Shown here: positions 46,428 through 57,528 of the stretch, one piece after another
Numbering within the stretch: the first letter of the stretch is position 1
Layout: each line of letters opens with the position of its first letter
DNA from: CAWCAW01 sp963793645
GTDB lineage: Bacteria > Actinomycetota > Acidimicrobiia > Acidimicrobiales > UBA8190
Length of the DNA stretch: 64,000 nt
Assembly (NCBI GenBank): GCA_963793645.1
Contig: CAWCAW010000007.1
Span: 186,001 to 250,000, forward strand
Reading direction: 5' to 3'
Program-made: the position numbers and the translations under genes
The notes under the pieces: model-generated
Seen by the model: the letters and a program-made list of their open reading frames with translations, nothing else
Told to the model about the DNA's origin: nothing
The model's database searches: none

Positions 46428-47253
46428 GGTAGGTCACTGCCCGATCGTTGAGCACACCCACCAGGGTGGTGGGCACATCGGAGATGATGCCGTCGACCCC
46501 CAAGGCGACGAGCCGCTGCATCTCCTGGGCATCGTTGATGGTCCACACGTGGACGGCCAGGTCGCTGCGATGGGCGGCCTCGACAAGCTGCTCGTCCACG
46601 ATGACCAAATCCCCATGGCTGGTAGGCACCTGCAGGGCCACATAGGCCATGGGCGGCAAAGCTTCGCCGGCGTGCAATGCCCGCCAGAAGTTGGCCGTCG
46701 CCAGCGTGCCGGCCGAAATGGCGACGGCGGGAGCCAAGCGAGCGAAGGTCTCGGTGGCTTGATCGAGGAACGACGCCACGATGACCCGTTCGCTGGACCC
46801 GTGGTTGGCCAGCACGGCCGCCAGCCGCTCCTCGTAGGGCTCCACGGTGGGAGCCGAAGACTTGATGTCGAGGTTCACCGCCACCGTTGGATGCCCGTCG
46901 AGGAAATCGAGCACCTCGTCAAGGGTGGCGATGGCGAAATCACCATTTGCAGGCGCTTGGCCCCGATATGGATAGGCCGTGGCGTCCACTCCCAGCGTCA
47001 CGTCCGCTCCGGGGACGAACCAGTAGGCGTTGTCCAATTCCTTGAGCTCGGCCAGGGTCAGCGTGCTGATCCGACCCGAACCGTTGGTGGTCCGGTCGAC
47101 GGTCTCGTCATGGCACACCACCAGGTGCCCGTCGGCGCTCGCATGCACGTCCAGCTCGACACCGGTGGCACCCAGCTCCACAGCGCGCCGGATGGCGAAC
47201 ATCGTTGATGACGGTGCCTCCCATGCGCCACCTTGGTGCGCGTAGGACAGCAC
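46420..47253 (-). CDS. Glycerophosphodiester phosphodiesterase family protein
   Basis: TIM-barrel GDPD of about 277 aa. GTG 47253 gives LSYAHQGGAWEAPSSTMFAI, the His-Gly catalytic start. It continues with GATGVELDVHASADGHLVVCHDE (in part; metal Glu, Asp and catalytic His), DRTTNGSG and VNLDIKSSAP. The C-terminus (VWTINDAQEMQRL, DGIISDVPTTL) is complete. The open frame extends to 47799 but homology begins at the GTG. It hydrolyses glycerophosphodiesters to G3P. Confidence 0.9.
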   Translation of the reverse strand: MLSYAHQGGAWEAPSSTMFAIRRAVELGATGVELDVHASADGHLVVCHDETVDRTTNGSGRISTLTLAELKELDNAYWFVPGADVTLGVDATAYPYRGQAPANGDFAIATLDEVLDFLDGHPTVAVNLDIKSSAPTVEPYEERLAAVLANHGSSERVIVASFLDQATETFARLAPAVAISAGTLATANFWRALHAGEALPPMAYVALQVPTSHGDLVIVDEQLVEAAHRSDLAVHVWTINDAQEMQRLVALGVDGIISDVPTTLVGVLNDRAVTYQP

Positions 47254-47320
47254 ACGGCGCTCAAGCCAGGGGTTCCGCGTCGGCGCGCTGCACGACGGCA
47301 AAGGTAGCCTCTGGCCCGCC

Positions 47321-47921
47321 ATGATCGACCACATTTTGGTGGACGTGATCACCCAGACACGACGGGCCCTCGAAGACGCCTTGTTGCAGCGCCAAGCGGT
47401 GGAGGAGCGCTTCCAGGTCGACGTCTTCCTAGGTGACGTGTCCTGGGAGACGTCGTACTCGCTGCCCGGAGAGGAGCAGCCTCCGAGGGTGCGCGCCGAC
47501 GTGTCGGTGGACTGGCCCACATGGAGCCAGAGCGCGTACCGGTCGTGGTCGATCGGTGAGCCCACAGCAGACTTCCCCGAAGTGGTCATGGAGATCACGC
47601 TGCGTCTGCAACGACTGGCCGCCATGCCCAACCTCGACAAGGTGCTGGCGTGTCTCCCCGAGGAGAGCCCCATGATCGGCTCGGACACCTTGGTGCGAAC
47701 CCCACCGGTGGTCGAGCAGGTGCGCGACGCCAGCGGCGTACTGCGTTTCGCGGTGGAGACCACGTACCAGGGCACGTTCCGTCTGGGCGAGCGCGCCATG
47801 GAGGACGCTGTCCACCTTGGCCCGGCCCGTCGGCCAACTGGCGCGCTGGGTGGCCTCGGTGCTGGTTCGCCTGGGCGACCTTGACCTTGCCTACTTCGCC
47901 GGCCGAGGGCGACGCCACTGA
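47321..47921 (+). CDS. Conserved hypothetical protein (one frameshift)
   Basis: About 200 aa, starting MIDHILVDVITQTRRALEDA. The middle is acidic/aromatic (DVSWETSYSLPGEEQPPRVR, DWPTWSQSAYRSWSIGEP). After a frame change near 47808 it ends LARWVASVLVRLGDLDLAYF at TGA 47921. No signal peptide, membrane segment or motif that I recognise. It starts divergently from GDPD. Confidence 0.6.
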
Positions 47922-47922
47922 C

Positions 47923-48972
47923 TTAAAGCCAGATCGATGGGCCGGACAGCCACGCGCGCGCTGGCAGATCGGCCTGGGGACGTGCACCCAGGTGCGAGAT
48001 GACCTCGGCCGCGCACAGCGTGCCGAGCCGGGCCGAGCGCTCCGGGTCATAGCCGTGGGTGAGCCCGAAGAGGAACCCGGCCGCGTACAGGTCACCCGCC
48101 CCGGTGGTGTCCACCACACGGTCGCCGGCCTCGGCGGGCACGGCCAGGGCGCCCTGATTGGTGACCACCACCGAGCCCGCCGCGCCCCGTGTCATCACCG
48201 CCAGCACACCGGTCTCCTCCAATGCCTCCACGGCGGCGTCGACGGTGGCCGCGCCGAAGAGCAACCGCGTCTCGTCTTCGTTGGCGAAGACCACGTCGAT
48301 CTCCTCGTGCAACAGATCGAGGAACTCACGCTCGGTGGCGCTCGACGCAAAACGGGTCCGACAGGCTCAAGGCCACCAGAGCATCGGCGTCATGGGCCAC
48401 CTCGATGGCGCGGCGCAGAGCCGCCTTGGTGGGATCCAGGTCCCACAGATAACCCTCGAGGTAGACGACCGGCGCCTGGCGACGAGGTCCTCGTCGATGT
48501 CGGGCCGTGCGAAGGTCGAAGCCACTCCGAGATGGGTGGCCATGGTCCGCTCGCCGTCTTCGGTCACGAGCACCAGGCAACGCCCTGTGCCCTCATCGGC
48601 GGCGTCGCCCCCCGACGTCACGCCAGGCTCCGACAGGGATGTGCCGACGGTCACACCGGCGGCGGTGATGTCATGGCGGAAGACCTTACCAAGCGCGTCG
48701 TCGGCCACCTTGCCGATGAACCCCACCCGCCCCCCCAAGGCGGCCACCCCCACGGCGGTATTGGCGGCCGAGCCTCCCGATACCTCGGTGCCGGCCCCAT
48801 CTGGAATAGATCGATGCGGCCCGTTCCAGATCGACCAGGGCCATGGAGCCTTTGGCCAGGTCGAACCGGTCCAGCTCCGCCTCGGAGGTCGGGCGAGGAC
48901 ATCGACGAGGGCGGAACCAATGGCGACGACGTCGAAGGAGACATCGCCCGTTGTCGCCTCGGGCGTCAGCAC
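47923..48972 (-). CDS. PfkB-family carbohydrate/adenosine kinase (frameshifts)
   Basis: Ribokinase-fold kinase. N-terminal pieces: FDVVAIGSALVDVLAR, SGGSAANTAVGVAALGGRVG (substrate GG motif) and GRCLVLVTEDGERTM. C-terminal pieces: VVFANEDETRLLFGAA and the PfkB signature DTTGAGDLYAAGFLFGLTHG with the catalytic Asp. Frame changes occur near 48850, 48480 and 48345. The pattern is closest to bacterial adenosine kinase-like proteins, but the substrate is open. Confidence 0.85.
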
Positions 48973-49017
48973 GAGTGGGGACGATCAGCGGCTGGGAGGC
49001 AGGTAGCCTGCGCCCCG

Positions 49018-51626
49018 ATGCCAGGACAACCTCGCCGATCCGTCGTCATGCCACCGCCTCCCCTACAGCGTCGAGCCGCACCGCTACGAGTTGCGTGATT
49101 GCTCCCGACCTCGACGACGGGCACGTTCACGGGCGAGGTGCGCATCGAGGTGACCGTGCACGAGGCCGTCGAGGCCATCGTGCTCAATGCGGCCGAACTC
49201 ACCATCGAGCCGCCCAGCTCCGACCGGCCGGCGGTGGCGCGGTGGCACTGCGCCACGCTCGACGAGGAGAACGAGCGTGTACCTCGTCCTCAGCCCAACG
49301 GCTGGCGCCCGGCCCGGGGTGATCGTGGTCGCGCTTCGCCGGCATCCTCAATGACAAGCTGCACGGGCTTCTACCGCTCGACGTTCACCGACGACGAGGG
49401 CACGACGCACGCCATCGCCACCACCCAGTTCGAGGCCACCGACGCCCGACGGGCCTTTCCGTGCTTCGACGAGCCCGACCGCAAGGCCGTGTTCTCGGTC
49501 ACCCTGGACGTCCCCGCCGGGCTGGCGGCCTACTCCAACGGCCCGAGTCGTCGAAGAGTACTCCTCTCGGGGCGGGCATCCGACGGGTCCGCTTCGGCGA
49601 CACCATCGCCATGTCGACCTATCTGGTGGCGTTCGTGGTGGGCCCGCTCGTCGCCACCGTCCCGTCGACGTGCGGGGCACGCCGGTGCGTATCGTCCACG
49701 TCCCGGGCAAAGGAGACCTCACCGCCTTCGCCCTCGAAGCCGCCGCCCACCCTCTGCGGTTCTTCGCGCGACTGGTTCGGCATCGAGTACCCGGCCGAGA
49801 AACTCGATCTCCTCGCCATCCCCGACTTCGCCTTCGGCGCCATGGAGAACCTGGGCTGCGTGACCTTCCGTGAGAGCCTTGCTCGTGGACCCCGCACGGG
49901 CGTCACGCGCTCGAGCTCGAACGGGTGGCCGACGTCATCTCGCACGAGATCGCCCACATGTGGTTCGGCGACCTCGTCACCATGCGGTGGTGGAACGGCA
50001 TCTGGCTCAACGAGGCGTTCGCCACCTTGATGGAGCTGCTGTGCGTCGACCACTTCCGACCCCAATGGCAGCGCTGGGTGTCCTTCGGCATGGAGCGTGA
50101 CGTGGCCATGGCCACCGACGCCCTTCACTCCACCCGGCCGGTCGAGTACCCGGTGGGCCCGCCCGAAGAAGCCCAGGGCATGTTCGACGTCCTCACTTAC
50201 CAAAAAGGCGCCAGCGTGCTGCGCATGCTGGAGCGGTACCTGGGCGCCGATGCCTTTCGCGACGGCATCCGGCACTATCTCTCGGACCACAGCTTCGGCA
50301 ACACCGAGACCGCCGATCTCTGGGACGCCATCGAAACGCGCGACCGGCGAGCCGGTGCAGCAGATCATGGACAGCTGGATCCTCCAAGGCGGGTTCCCGC
50401 TCATCACCGTGACCCAGGACGACGCGGCGGGCACCGTCACCCTCGCCCAAGAGGCGTTCTCCTTGACACCGTCGGTCGATGCAAGTGCCATCGGGGAGAC
50501 CTGGCAGGTGCCGGTGCACATGCGAGGTGGCCTCAGCAGCGACGCCCCCACCAGCCGGATACTGCTCAACGGCGCCCACGTCACGGTGCCGGCCCCCGGT
50601 CCAGCCGGATCGCCGATCGTCGTGAATGCCGATGCGGTGGGCTACTACCGGGTTCGTTACGCGCCGGACAATCTGAGCGCGCTGGCCCAGGGCTTCCATG
50701 CGCTGGGCATCCTGGAGCGGTTCAACCTGCTCGGAGACACGTGGGCGTCGGTGGTGGCGGGCCGAAACGACATGGGTGCCTTCTTCACATTGGCGGAGGC
50801 GCTGGGCGACGAGGCAGAACCTGAGGTGTGGGCAGAGGTGACCGGACCGCTTTCGTTCCTCGACCGTGTCGTCGACGACGACGTCGCGCCCGTGCTGGCG
50901 CGCTACACACGGGCGTTGCTGCACCCCGTCTTCGATCGTCTCGGGTGGGATCCCAGCCCCGCCGACGGGGAACGCACGGCCACGCTTCGGGCCCAGGCCC
51001 TCATGGCATTAGGGACCGTCGGCGACGACGAGGACATCCGCGCCGAGGCGGCCCGCCGTCATCAAGACATGGTGTCGGGCGGCGCACGTGTCAATCCCGA
51101 GCTCCTCTCCGCCGTCGTCACCTTGGTGGCGGCCGGCGGCACCACCGAGCAGTACGACGCCTTCTTGGAGCGATACCGCAACCCCGACACGCCCCAGGAC
51201 GAGGTCCGCTATCTGTATGCATTGAGCGCGTTTCCCGAGCCCGAGCTGGCGGAACGCACCTTTGCACTGGCCATGACCGAGGTGCGCACCCAGAACGCGC
51301 CGTTTCTGATCCAGATGCTGCTGGCCAGCCGTTCCCATGGTCCCGCCACGTGGCCAAAGGTGACCGCCCATTGGGACGAACTGTCGGCGCGACTACCGGC
51401 CAACATCTTTCCCCGCATGCTCGACGGCGCCAAGCTGTTGTGCCGCCAAGAGGAGCTCGCCGAAGACGTCCGCTCCTTTTTGGCGACTCACCCGGTGCCC
51501 TCGGGGCAACGGACCGTCGACCAGATCGTCGAGCGACTGGGGGTCAACGTGGCGTTTGCCACACGATTGCGGGCGGGCGTGCACGGTGCGTTGTCGAGCG
51601 CCATCGACCGCCTCGCCGGCACCTGA
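49018..51626 (+). CDS. M1-family aminopeptidase (frameshifts in the N-terminal half)
   Basis: Zinc aminopeptidase of the APN/PepN family, about 865 aa. The N-terminal beta domain (LPYSVEPHRYEL, FTGEVRIEVTVHEAVEAIVL) is broken by several frame changes before 49900. The catalytic domain shows FGAMENLGCVTFRE (GAMEN) and HEIAHMWFGDLVTMRWW with NEAFA (HExxH-x18-E). One more slip near 50340 precedes a clean C-terminal ERAP1-like helical domain to 51626. It cleaves N-terminal residues from peptides in the cytoplasm. Confidence 0.9.
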
Positions 51627-51650
51627 ACGTCGCGCCCCGGAGGTCCGTCC

Positions 51651-52238
51651 GTGGACTTGGCGGTGGTGGCCATCACCTTCGGCCTCATCTTCGTGGCCGA
51701 GTTGCCCGACAAGACCATGATCGCCACGTTGGTGATGGCCAGCCGGCACCGCCCGCTGGCGGTGTGGGTGGGGACGGCCACCGCCTTCATCGTGCATGCC
51801 GGGCTAGCCGCCGGCGCCGGACGCCTGCTCTTGCTGCTGCCGCATCGAGCCGTCGAAGGTGTTGTCACCGCGCTCTTCACGGTGGGCGCCGCCTACCTGT
51901 TGCTGCGCAAGGAGGAGTCCGAGACCCAAGCCGGCGAGGAGCAGGCCGCCAAAGCCGAGCGCTTCCATCGCATCGCGGCGGGCGCCTTTGCGGTGATCTT
52001 CGTGGGGGAGTTCGGAGATCTTACGCAGATTTTGACGGCCAACCTGGCCGCCCACTACCGGCAACCGTGGTCGGTGTTCGTCGGCGCCGCCCTCGGCCTC
52101 ATGTCCGTGTCCGCCTTAGGGGTCATCTCGGGACGGGCCCTGGTCCGAGTGCTCCCGCTGCACATCATCCGCAAAGCGGGCGGGTGCATCCTGGCCGCGT
52201 TCGCCATCTACAGCGCCGTGACGCTGGCGGGAGGATAA
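51651..52238 (+). CDS. TMEM165/GDT1-family cation transporter
   Basis: A 195-aa membrane protein with six hydrophobic segments in two halves. Each half carries the family's acidic motif: VAELPDKTMIAT and VGEFGDLTQILT (E-x-G/P-D-x-T). Members move Mn2+ or Ca2+ against H+ or Na+. GTG 51651 lies after GGAGG. Confidence 0.88.
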   Translation: MDLAVVAITFGLIFVAELPDKTMIATLVMASRHRPLAVWVGTATAFIVHAGLAAGAGRLLLLLPHRAVEGVVTALFTVGAAYLLLRKEESETQAGEEQAAKAERFHRIAAGAFAVIFVGEFGDLTQILTANLAAHYRQPWSVFVGAALGLMSVSALGVISGRALVRVLPLHIIRKAGGCILAAFAIYSAVTLAGG

Positions 52239-52242
52239 GACC

Positions 52243-52908
52243 GTGAACCATGCCGACATCGGCGACGAACTGCTCGCCATCGCACGCCAGACCCGGGGCT
52301 TCATGCCCGAGGATGAAGGCCGGGCGCTCTATGACGCCGCCTATCGGGCCGCCACCGGTGGCCCGGCGGCCAAAACGCTGGTCGAGATCGGCGCCTGGTG
52401 TGGGAAGTCGACGGTGTACCTGGGGGCCGCCGCCCAAGCCACCGGCGCCGTGCTCTTCAGCATCGACCACCATCACGGTTCCGAGGAGAACCAAGCCGGG
52501 TGGACACACCACGATCTCGAGGTCGTCGACCGGGCCACCGGACGCATCGACACCCTGCCGTTTTGGCGGCGCACCGTAGACGGTGCCGGGCTGCAGTCCA
52601 GCGTGGTGGGGATGGTCGGCGACTCCTCCACCATCGCCTCACGGTGGGGCACGCCACTGGACTTTTGCTTCATCGACGGCGGTCACGGCGAAGAACCGGC
52701 CTGGGCCGACTTCCGGGGCTGGGCGCCGCACGTGGCGGTGGGCGGCTGGCTCGCCGTCCACGACGTCTTCCCCGACCCCGCCGACGGCGGGCGTCCCCCC
52801 TACGAGCTGTGGACGACCGCCTTGGCGTCAGGCGAGTTCATCGAGGACGGCGAGTGCGGATCGCTGCGAATCCTCAGGCGCGTGGCGCCGGCCGCCGAGG
52901 TTCGGTGA
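52243..52908 (+). CDS. Class I SAM-dependent methyltransferase-like protein
   Basis: A 221-aa Rossmann protein of the Methyltransf_24 type. The SAM motif is TLVEIGAWCGKSTVYLG, followed by LFSIDHHHGS and FCFIDGGHGEEPAWADF (motif II/III). The substrate is unknown. The last 35 nt overlap the convergent alpha-toroid gene. Confidence 0.82.
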   Translation: MNHADIGDELLAIARQTRGFMPEDEGRALYDAAYRAATGGPAAKTLVEIGAWCGKSTVYLGAAAQATGAVLFSIDHHHGSEENQAGWTHHDLEVVDRATGRIDTLPFWRRTVDGAGLQSSVVGMVGDSSTIASRWGTPLDFCFIDGGHGEEPAWADFRGWAPHVAVGGWLAVHDVFPDPADGGRPPYELWTTALASGEFIEDGECGSLRILRRVAPAAEVR

Positions 52909-53995
52909 GGTCGAGGTCATCGGGAAGCGACTCGCCTCGAAACAGGCCGGCGGCGGGGGTGGTGTCCGACAGGGCGTCAGCGGCGAGCACGATGGCGGCG
53001 GCGGTATAGGTCGTTCGTTCGCCGAAGGGGAAGGTGTCCTGCTCGGGATACACGATCCCCGTCCAGTACGAGCCGTCGGGACAACGGTGGGCCTGGGCCC
53101 ACGTCAGCAGCGCCTTGGCCTCGTCACGCCGGCCCACGGCATCGAGGGCGAGGGCGCACTCGGCCGTCTCCGCGGCGGTGACCCACGGCCCGGTGGACAC
53201 GCAGCGCACGCCCAGGCCCTCCATCACGAAGGCGTCCCACCACTCGTCGATGCGAGCCGCAGCGGCGTCGTCGAACAGGGCCCCGGAGAGCACCGGGTAG
53301 TACCAGTCCATGGCGAACTCGTACTTGGGCTCAAAGACCTGGGGTAGATGCGCGATGGCGTGCGCCAGGCGGCCGCCGGCGAGCTCCCAATCGGGACGCT
53401 CTTGGCCGAGGGCACCCGCACAGGCCAACCCGCAACGAAGGGCGTGATAGATCGACGATGATCCGGTCAAAAGCGGGTAGCGCCCCGGGCGACCATCGGG
53501 GTCGACGCACCACAAAATGGCACCGTGGTCTCGCTGCCAGCGCAGCACGAAGGCGAGGGCACGGTCGACCATCGGCCACATCTCTTGGAGGACCGAGATG
53601 TCGCCGGTGATCCGGTAGTGGTGCCAGGCGCCGGTGGCCACATAGGCGCACACGTTGGTGTCCAGCCGTGGGTCTTTGACGCCGCTGGCCGAGACGTAAT
53701 AGTTGAACCACGAACCGTCGGGGAGCTGGGTGTCGGCCAGCCACTGGTAACCGGCCCGCGCCTCGGCCGCGAAGCCGGCGGTAGAGAGGGCCATGGCCGC
53801 CTCCACGTGGTTCCAAGGGTCGCAGTGACCCCCGTCGAACCACGGGATCATCCCGTCGGGCCGCTGCACCTCGACGATGGAAGCCGCCGTGGCCAGCACC
53901 TCCTCCGCGCTGAGCACGCCGGGGACTTCAGGGACGGCGAGGAGATCTGAGGCGTTTCCCACCACGGGGGCTCCGGCCACGGCAGAGGTGGGCAC
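52874..53995 (-). CDS. Alpha/alpha-toroid protein (prenyltransferase/terpenoid-cyclase-like)
   Basis: A 373-aa protein made of repeated helix pairs with QRPDGMIPWFDGGHCDPWNH, DTQLPDGSWFNYYVSASG and CPDGSYWTGIVYPEQDTFPF. These PDGSW-like QW repeats occur in squalene-cyclase/prenyltransferase-type toroids and in six-hairpin glycosidases. No DxDD or zinc site is evident, so enzymatic activity is uncertain. It is 18 nt downstream of a methyltransferase and belongs to the GT4-methyltransferase-toroid group. Confidence 0.72.
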   Translation of the reverse strand: MPTSAVAGAPVVGNASDLLAVPEVPGVLSAEEVLATAASIVEVQRPDGMIPWFDGGHCDPWNHVEAAMALSTAGFAAEARAGYQWLADTQLPDGSWFNYYVSASGVKDPRLDTNVCAYVATGAWHHYRITGDISVLQEMWPMVDRALAFVLRWQRDHGAILWCVDPDGRPGRYPLLTGSSSIYHALRCGLACAGALGQERPDWELAGGRLAHAIAHLPQVFEPKYEFAMDWYYPVLSGALFDDAAAARIDEWWDAFVMEGLGVRCVSTGPWVTAAETAECALALDAVGRRDEAKALLTWAQAHRCPDGSYWTGIVYPEQDTFPFGERTTYTAAAIVLAADALSDTTPAAGLFRGESLPDDLDLTEPRRPAPRA

Positions 53996-54013
53996 GATGG
54001 GATTCGGTTGTGG

Positions 54014-54727
54014 TCATGCCGGCTTCTCCAGATAGACGACGAGGCTCTTGCCCATCACGGGATTAAGGAGACGCTCTGCGGTGCGGGTGGGAAAGGGGCG
54101 CGCCACGATGTCCCACACCAGAAGACGGTGGTAGGCGCGCACGGCCGGATGGTCATCGCGTCGGGGACCCACGAAGCACTTCAGCCACCAGTACGGGGAG
54201 TGCAGGGCGTGGGCGTGGTGATGGGCAAACGGGCGCAGGCCGACGCGGCGCAGCCGCTCCACCAAGGTGCCCCGGCGGTAGATGCGGACATGGCCACCGG
54301 GGACGTCGTGGTACTCCGATGACAGGGCCCAGTTCACGACCTCGGGGCCAAAGCGCGGCACGGTGACCGCCATGGTCCCCCCCGGGCGCAGGACCCGGGC
54401 CAGCTCGGCCATGGCGTCGGTGTCATCGGGAATGTGCTCGAGCACCTCGGCGGCGATGACGCGGTCGAAGCTCCCGTCCGCGAAGGGAAGATGCAGCGCG
54501 TCGCCTTGCACCACGCCTGCCTCGTCGTCGGCACGCACCTCGCCGGCGTCGACCATCGCACCCATGGTGTTGCGCACCTGAGACACCTCGGCGGCCTGCG
54601 CATCGAGGGCAACGACCCGGGCCCCGAGGCGAAACGCCTCGAAGGCATGACGCCCGCCACCGCAGCCGAGATCGAGCAGGCGCTCACCACGCTGCACACC
54701 GAGGCGCCCGTAGTCGACGGTCAGCAC
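54014..54727 (-). CDS. Class I SAM-dependent methyltransferase
   Basis: A 237-aa methyltransferase with LLDLGCGGGRHAFEAFRLGA (motif I), VVALDAQ, VVQGDALHLPFADGSFDRVI and AEVLEHIPDDTDAMAELARV. The C-terminal half (YHDVPGGHVRIYRRGTLVER) resembles methyltransferases acting on lipids or sugars. Its GTG start at 54727 overlaps the end of the glycosyltransferase by 7 nt, so the two are co-translated. Confidence 0.88.
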   Translation of the reverse strand: MLTVDYGRLGVQRGERLLDLGCGGGRHAFEAFRLGARVVALDAQAAEVSQVRNTMGAMVDAGEVRADDEAGVVQGDALHLPFADGSFDRVIAAEVLEHIPDDTDAMAELARVLRPGGTMAVTVPRFGPEVVNWALSSEYHDVPGGHVRIYRRGTLVERLRRVGLRPFAHHHAHALHSPYWWLKCFVGPRRDDHPAVRAYHRLLVWDIVARPFPTRTAERLLNPVMGKSLVVYLEKPA

Positions 54728-56026
54728 GATCCACCGGCCCGAGCGCGGCGATGCTCCTCCATCAGAATCTGGTAGTGCTCGGCGGTGCCCCGGGCCGTGG
54801 CCTCCCAGGTGAAACGTCCGAGCACGCGGTGGCGGCCCCCCTGCCCGAGGCGCCGAGCCAGGTCGGGGTCGTCGAAGACGCGCCGGATACCGGTGGCGAG
54901 CGCCTCAGGGTCATCGGGGGCCACCAGCAGCCCGGTGTGTCCGTCCTCCCCCACCACTTCGGGCAGGGCCCCGCCGGTGGTGGCCACCAGCGGCACGCCG
55001 CACGCCATCGCCTCGATGGCCGGCAACGAGAAGCCCTCGTACAAGGAGGGAACCACGGCCACCTCGGCCTCGGCGTAATTGACGGCCAGCTCATCATCGG
55101 AGATACCGCTCACACAGCGCACCACCGATTCCAGGCCCAGCCGCTCGATGGCCTTGGCCACCCGACCCCCCGGACGCGGCCGGCCTATGACGACGAGCTC
55201 GACGTCGCGCTCGGTGCGCAATTTGGCGAGCGCTTCGAGAAGCGGGACCAAGACCCTTCATGGGGACGTCACTCGAAGACGTCACCATGATCCGTCCCGG
55301 TACACGCGGGTGCTCGGGGCGGGGTCGGAACACGGTGTGGTCCACGCCCACGGGCACCACGTGCATACGGTTGGACATCCACGCCCATCTGGGCGGCGAT
55401 GTCGTTCTTGGAGGACTCCGACACGGTGACGATGCGGGGCAGGCGCCGGGCCACCTGCATCTGCATGCGCAGGAATCCGAACCACCGCCGCTGGGTGAGG
55501 CGGCGATAGGCGTTCTCGGCGTGCGAGAGGGCGAGCTGGCGGTCGACGGTGATGGGGTGATGCAGCGTGGTGAGCAGGGGCCAGCCGTCGTCCATCATGC
55601 CGAGCAGGCCCGACGGCCGAGGCACTGGTTGTCGTGCACGAGGTCGAAGTCCTGGCGCCGGCCGGCCAGGAGCCGGCGGGCCCGCAGCGAGAAGGCCCGG
55701 GGCTCGGGGAACCCGGCCGTGCACATCACCCCGAATTCGAGCCAGTCGATCGAGGAGTGGAACTCGCGGGGATGCGGGACCCGGAAGGGGTCGGGATCCC
55801 GGTACAGGTCGAGCCCGGGGACCGGGGTGAACCCCACGCCGTCGTCGAGCTCCGGCCAGGGCTGGCCGGCGAGCACCTCGACGGAATGACCGAGGTTGAC
55901 CAGCTCACGAGCCAAGTGGCGGGTGTAGACGCCTTGGCCCCCACAGCTGGGGTTTCCCCGGTATACGAGATAGGCGATCCGAAGCCCGCCGGGCTCCGGG
56001 GCGCGGCCGGGCGTGGCGGGTGGCAC
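54721..56026 (-). CDS. GT4-family glycosyltransferase (frameshifts)
   Basis: GT-B fold retaining glycosyltransferase of about 435 aa. GTG 56026, then LRIAYLVYRGNPSCGGQGVY (donor-fold N-terminus), HSVEVLAGQPWPELDDGVGF and, after a frame change near 55625, LLTTLHHPITVDRQLALSHA and RIVTVSESSKNDIA. Another change near 55250 leads to ELVVIGRPRPGG and the sugar-nucleotide motif VVPSLYEGFSLPAIEAMACG (E-x7-E). With the neighbouring methyltransferases and toroid protein it suggests glycolipid or polysaccharide synthesis. Confidence 0.88.
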
Positions 56027-56266
56027 GGAGATATGGCGTGCTGCGCTCCCAGGATGGCCGGATCTCCGCCCAGCGCTGCTACGGGCTTTTAGGCACGCGC
56101 CGCGCCCAGCGTGGGAAATCATGGCGGATCAGCCTCCCCGGAATCGTGTCCGGGCGCAAACGACCCTGCGTCGCGACGGCGGCACTCCGGGTCAAAAAGT
56201 GCTGGACAACCAGCCCTGAACCACTACATTTGCTTTACGCACTGCTCGCTCGAGGAGCGCCAGAGC

Positions 56267-57528
56267 ATGGCCGATCGAGATCCTGCACCTGTCCAGCGTC
56301 GTCAAGGGCGCGCTCGGTGGACAAGGACGGGGACCGTCTCGGACGGGTCGAGGACCTCATCGCCCATGTGCAAGATGCCCCCCATCCGCCCGTGACCGGG
56401 CTCGTGGTCCGCATCGGACAGCGGCGACTGTTCGTCCCCATCGACCGCATCCCCGACATTCGCGCCGGGCGGGTCGAACTGGTCGGCGAGACCGTGAGAC
56501 TGCAGCGCTTCGAACGGCGTCCCGGAGAGGTCCTGCTGGCCACCGATTTACTGGCTCGCCATCTGATCAACCTCCAGCGGTGCCCGGCTCATCCGGGCCA
56601 ACGAGATCGAGTTGGCCCGGATCGACGGGCGCTGGGAGGTCGTGGCCGTCGACCCGAGCCCACGCGTGGCTCTGCGACGGCTCCTGCCGCGCCGGTTGGC
56701 CGGGCATGCCGGCGGGCACCATCATCGACTGGGCGGAGATCGAGCCCTTCGTGGCCCACGTGCCCACGGCCCGCCTGCGCATCCCGTACCGCAAGCTCGG
56801 TCGCCTGCATCCCGCCCAGATCGCCGACTTGGTCGAAGCGGCGTCGCACGAAGAAGGCGAAGAGATCATCAAGGCCGTCGGCCAGGACCGCGAGCTCGAG
56901 GCCGATGTCTTCGAGGAGCTCGACGAGGAGCACCAGCTCGAGTTCATCCACTCGAGGTCCGATTCCGAAGCAGCCCAACTGCTGGCCACCATGGCCGCCG
57001 ACGACGCCGCTGACTTGATCATCGAGCTCGAACAGGACCGCCGCCTGCCCGTGCTGCAGCTCATGCCCACCAACAAGCAACGCAAGATCCGCACGCTGCT
57101 GAGCTACAACCCCGAGACCGCCGGCGGGCTGATGAGCCCGGACTTCTTGTGTGTGGCCGAGACCGATGCCGGTGCGCAACGTCCTCGACGCCATCCGCCT
57201 TTCGCAGGCACCCCCCGAGGTCCTGTCATCGGTGTTCGCATGCGACAGCGACGGCCGTGTCACCGGGACGGCCTCGGTGGTACGGCTGGTGCAAGCCAAT
57301 CCTTCGGCCCCGTTCTCGGCGGTCATGCGGCCGGAATCTCCTCACGTCCATCCCGATTGGGACATTCATTCCGTGGTGCGAAAGATGTCGGACTTCAATT
57401 TGACCGTGGCCCCGGTGATGGATGACGACCATCACATGATCGGGGTCATCACCGTCGACGATGTCATCGAGACCCTGCTGCCCGCCGGATGGCGACGTGA
57501 TTTCGGCATGACGGCAGCCGAGGAATGA
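56267..57528 (+). CDS. PRC-barrel/MgtE_N/CBS cytoplasmic protein (frameshifts)
   Basis: About 420 aa with no membrane domain. The N-terminal PRC-barrel-like part reads LHLSSVVKGALVDKDGDRLG and GLVVRIGQRRLFVPIDRIPD. A helical MgtE_N-like superhelix follows (LGRLHPAQIADLVEAASHEE, AAQLLATMAADDAADLIIEL, YNPETAGGLMSPDFLCV). Two CBS modules end it (IHSVVRKMSDFNLTVAPVMD, IGVITVDDVIETLLPAGWRR). In MgtE these domains sense Mg2+ and gate the channel; here the pore is missing, and an NRAMP-like transporter follows. Frame changes lie near 56275, 56580, 56700 and 57165. Confidence 0.83.
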
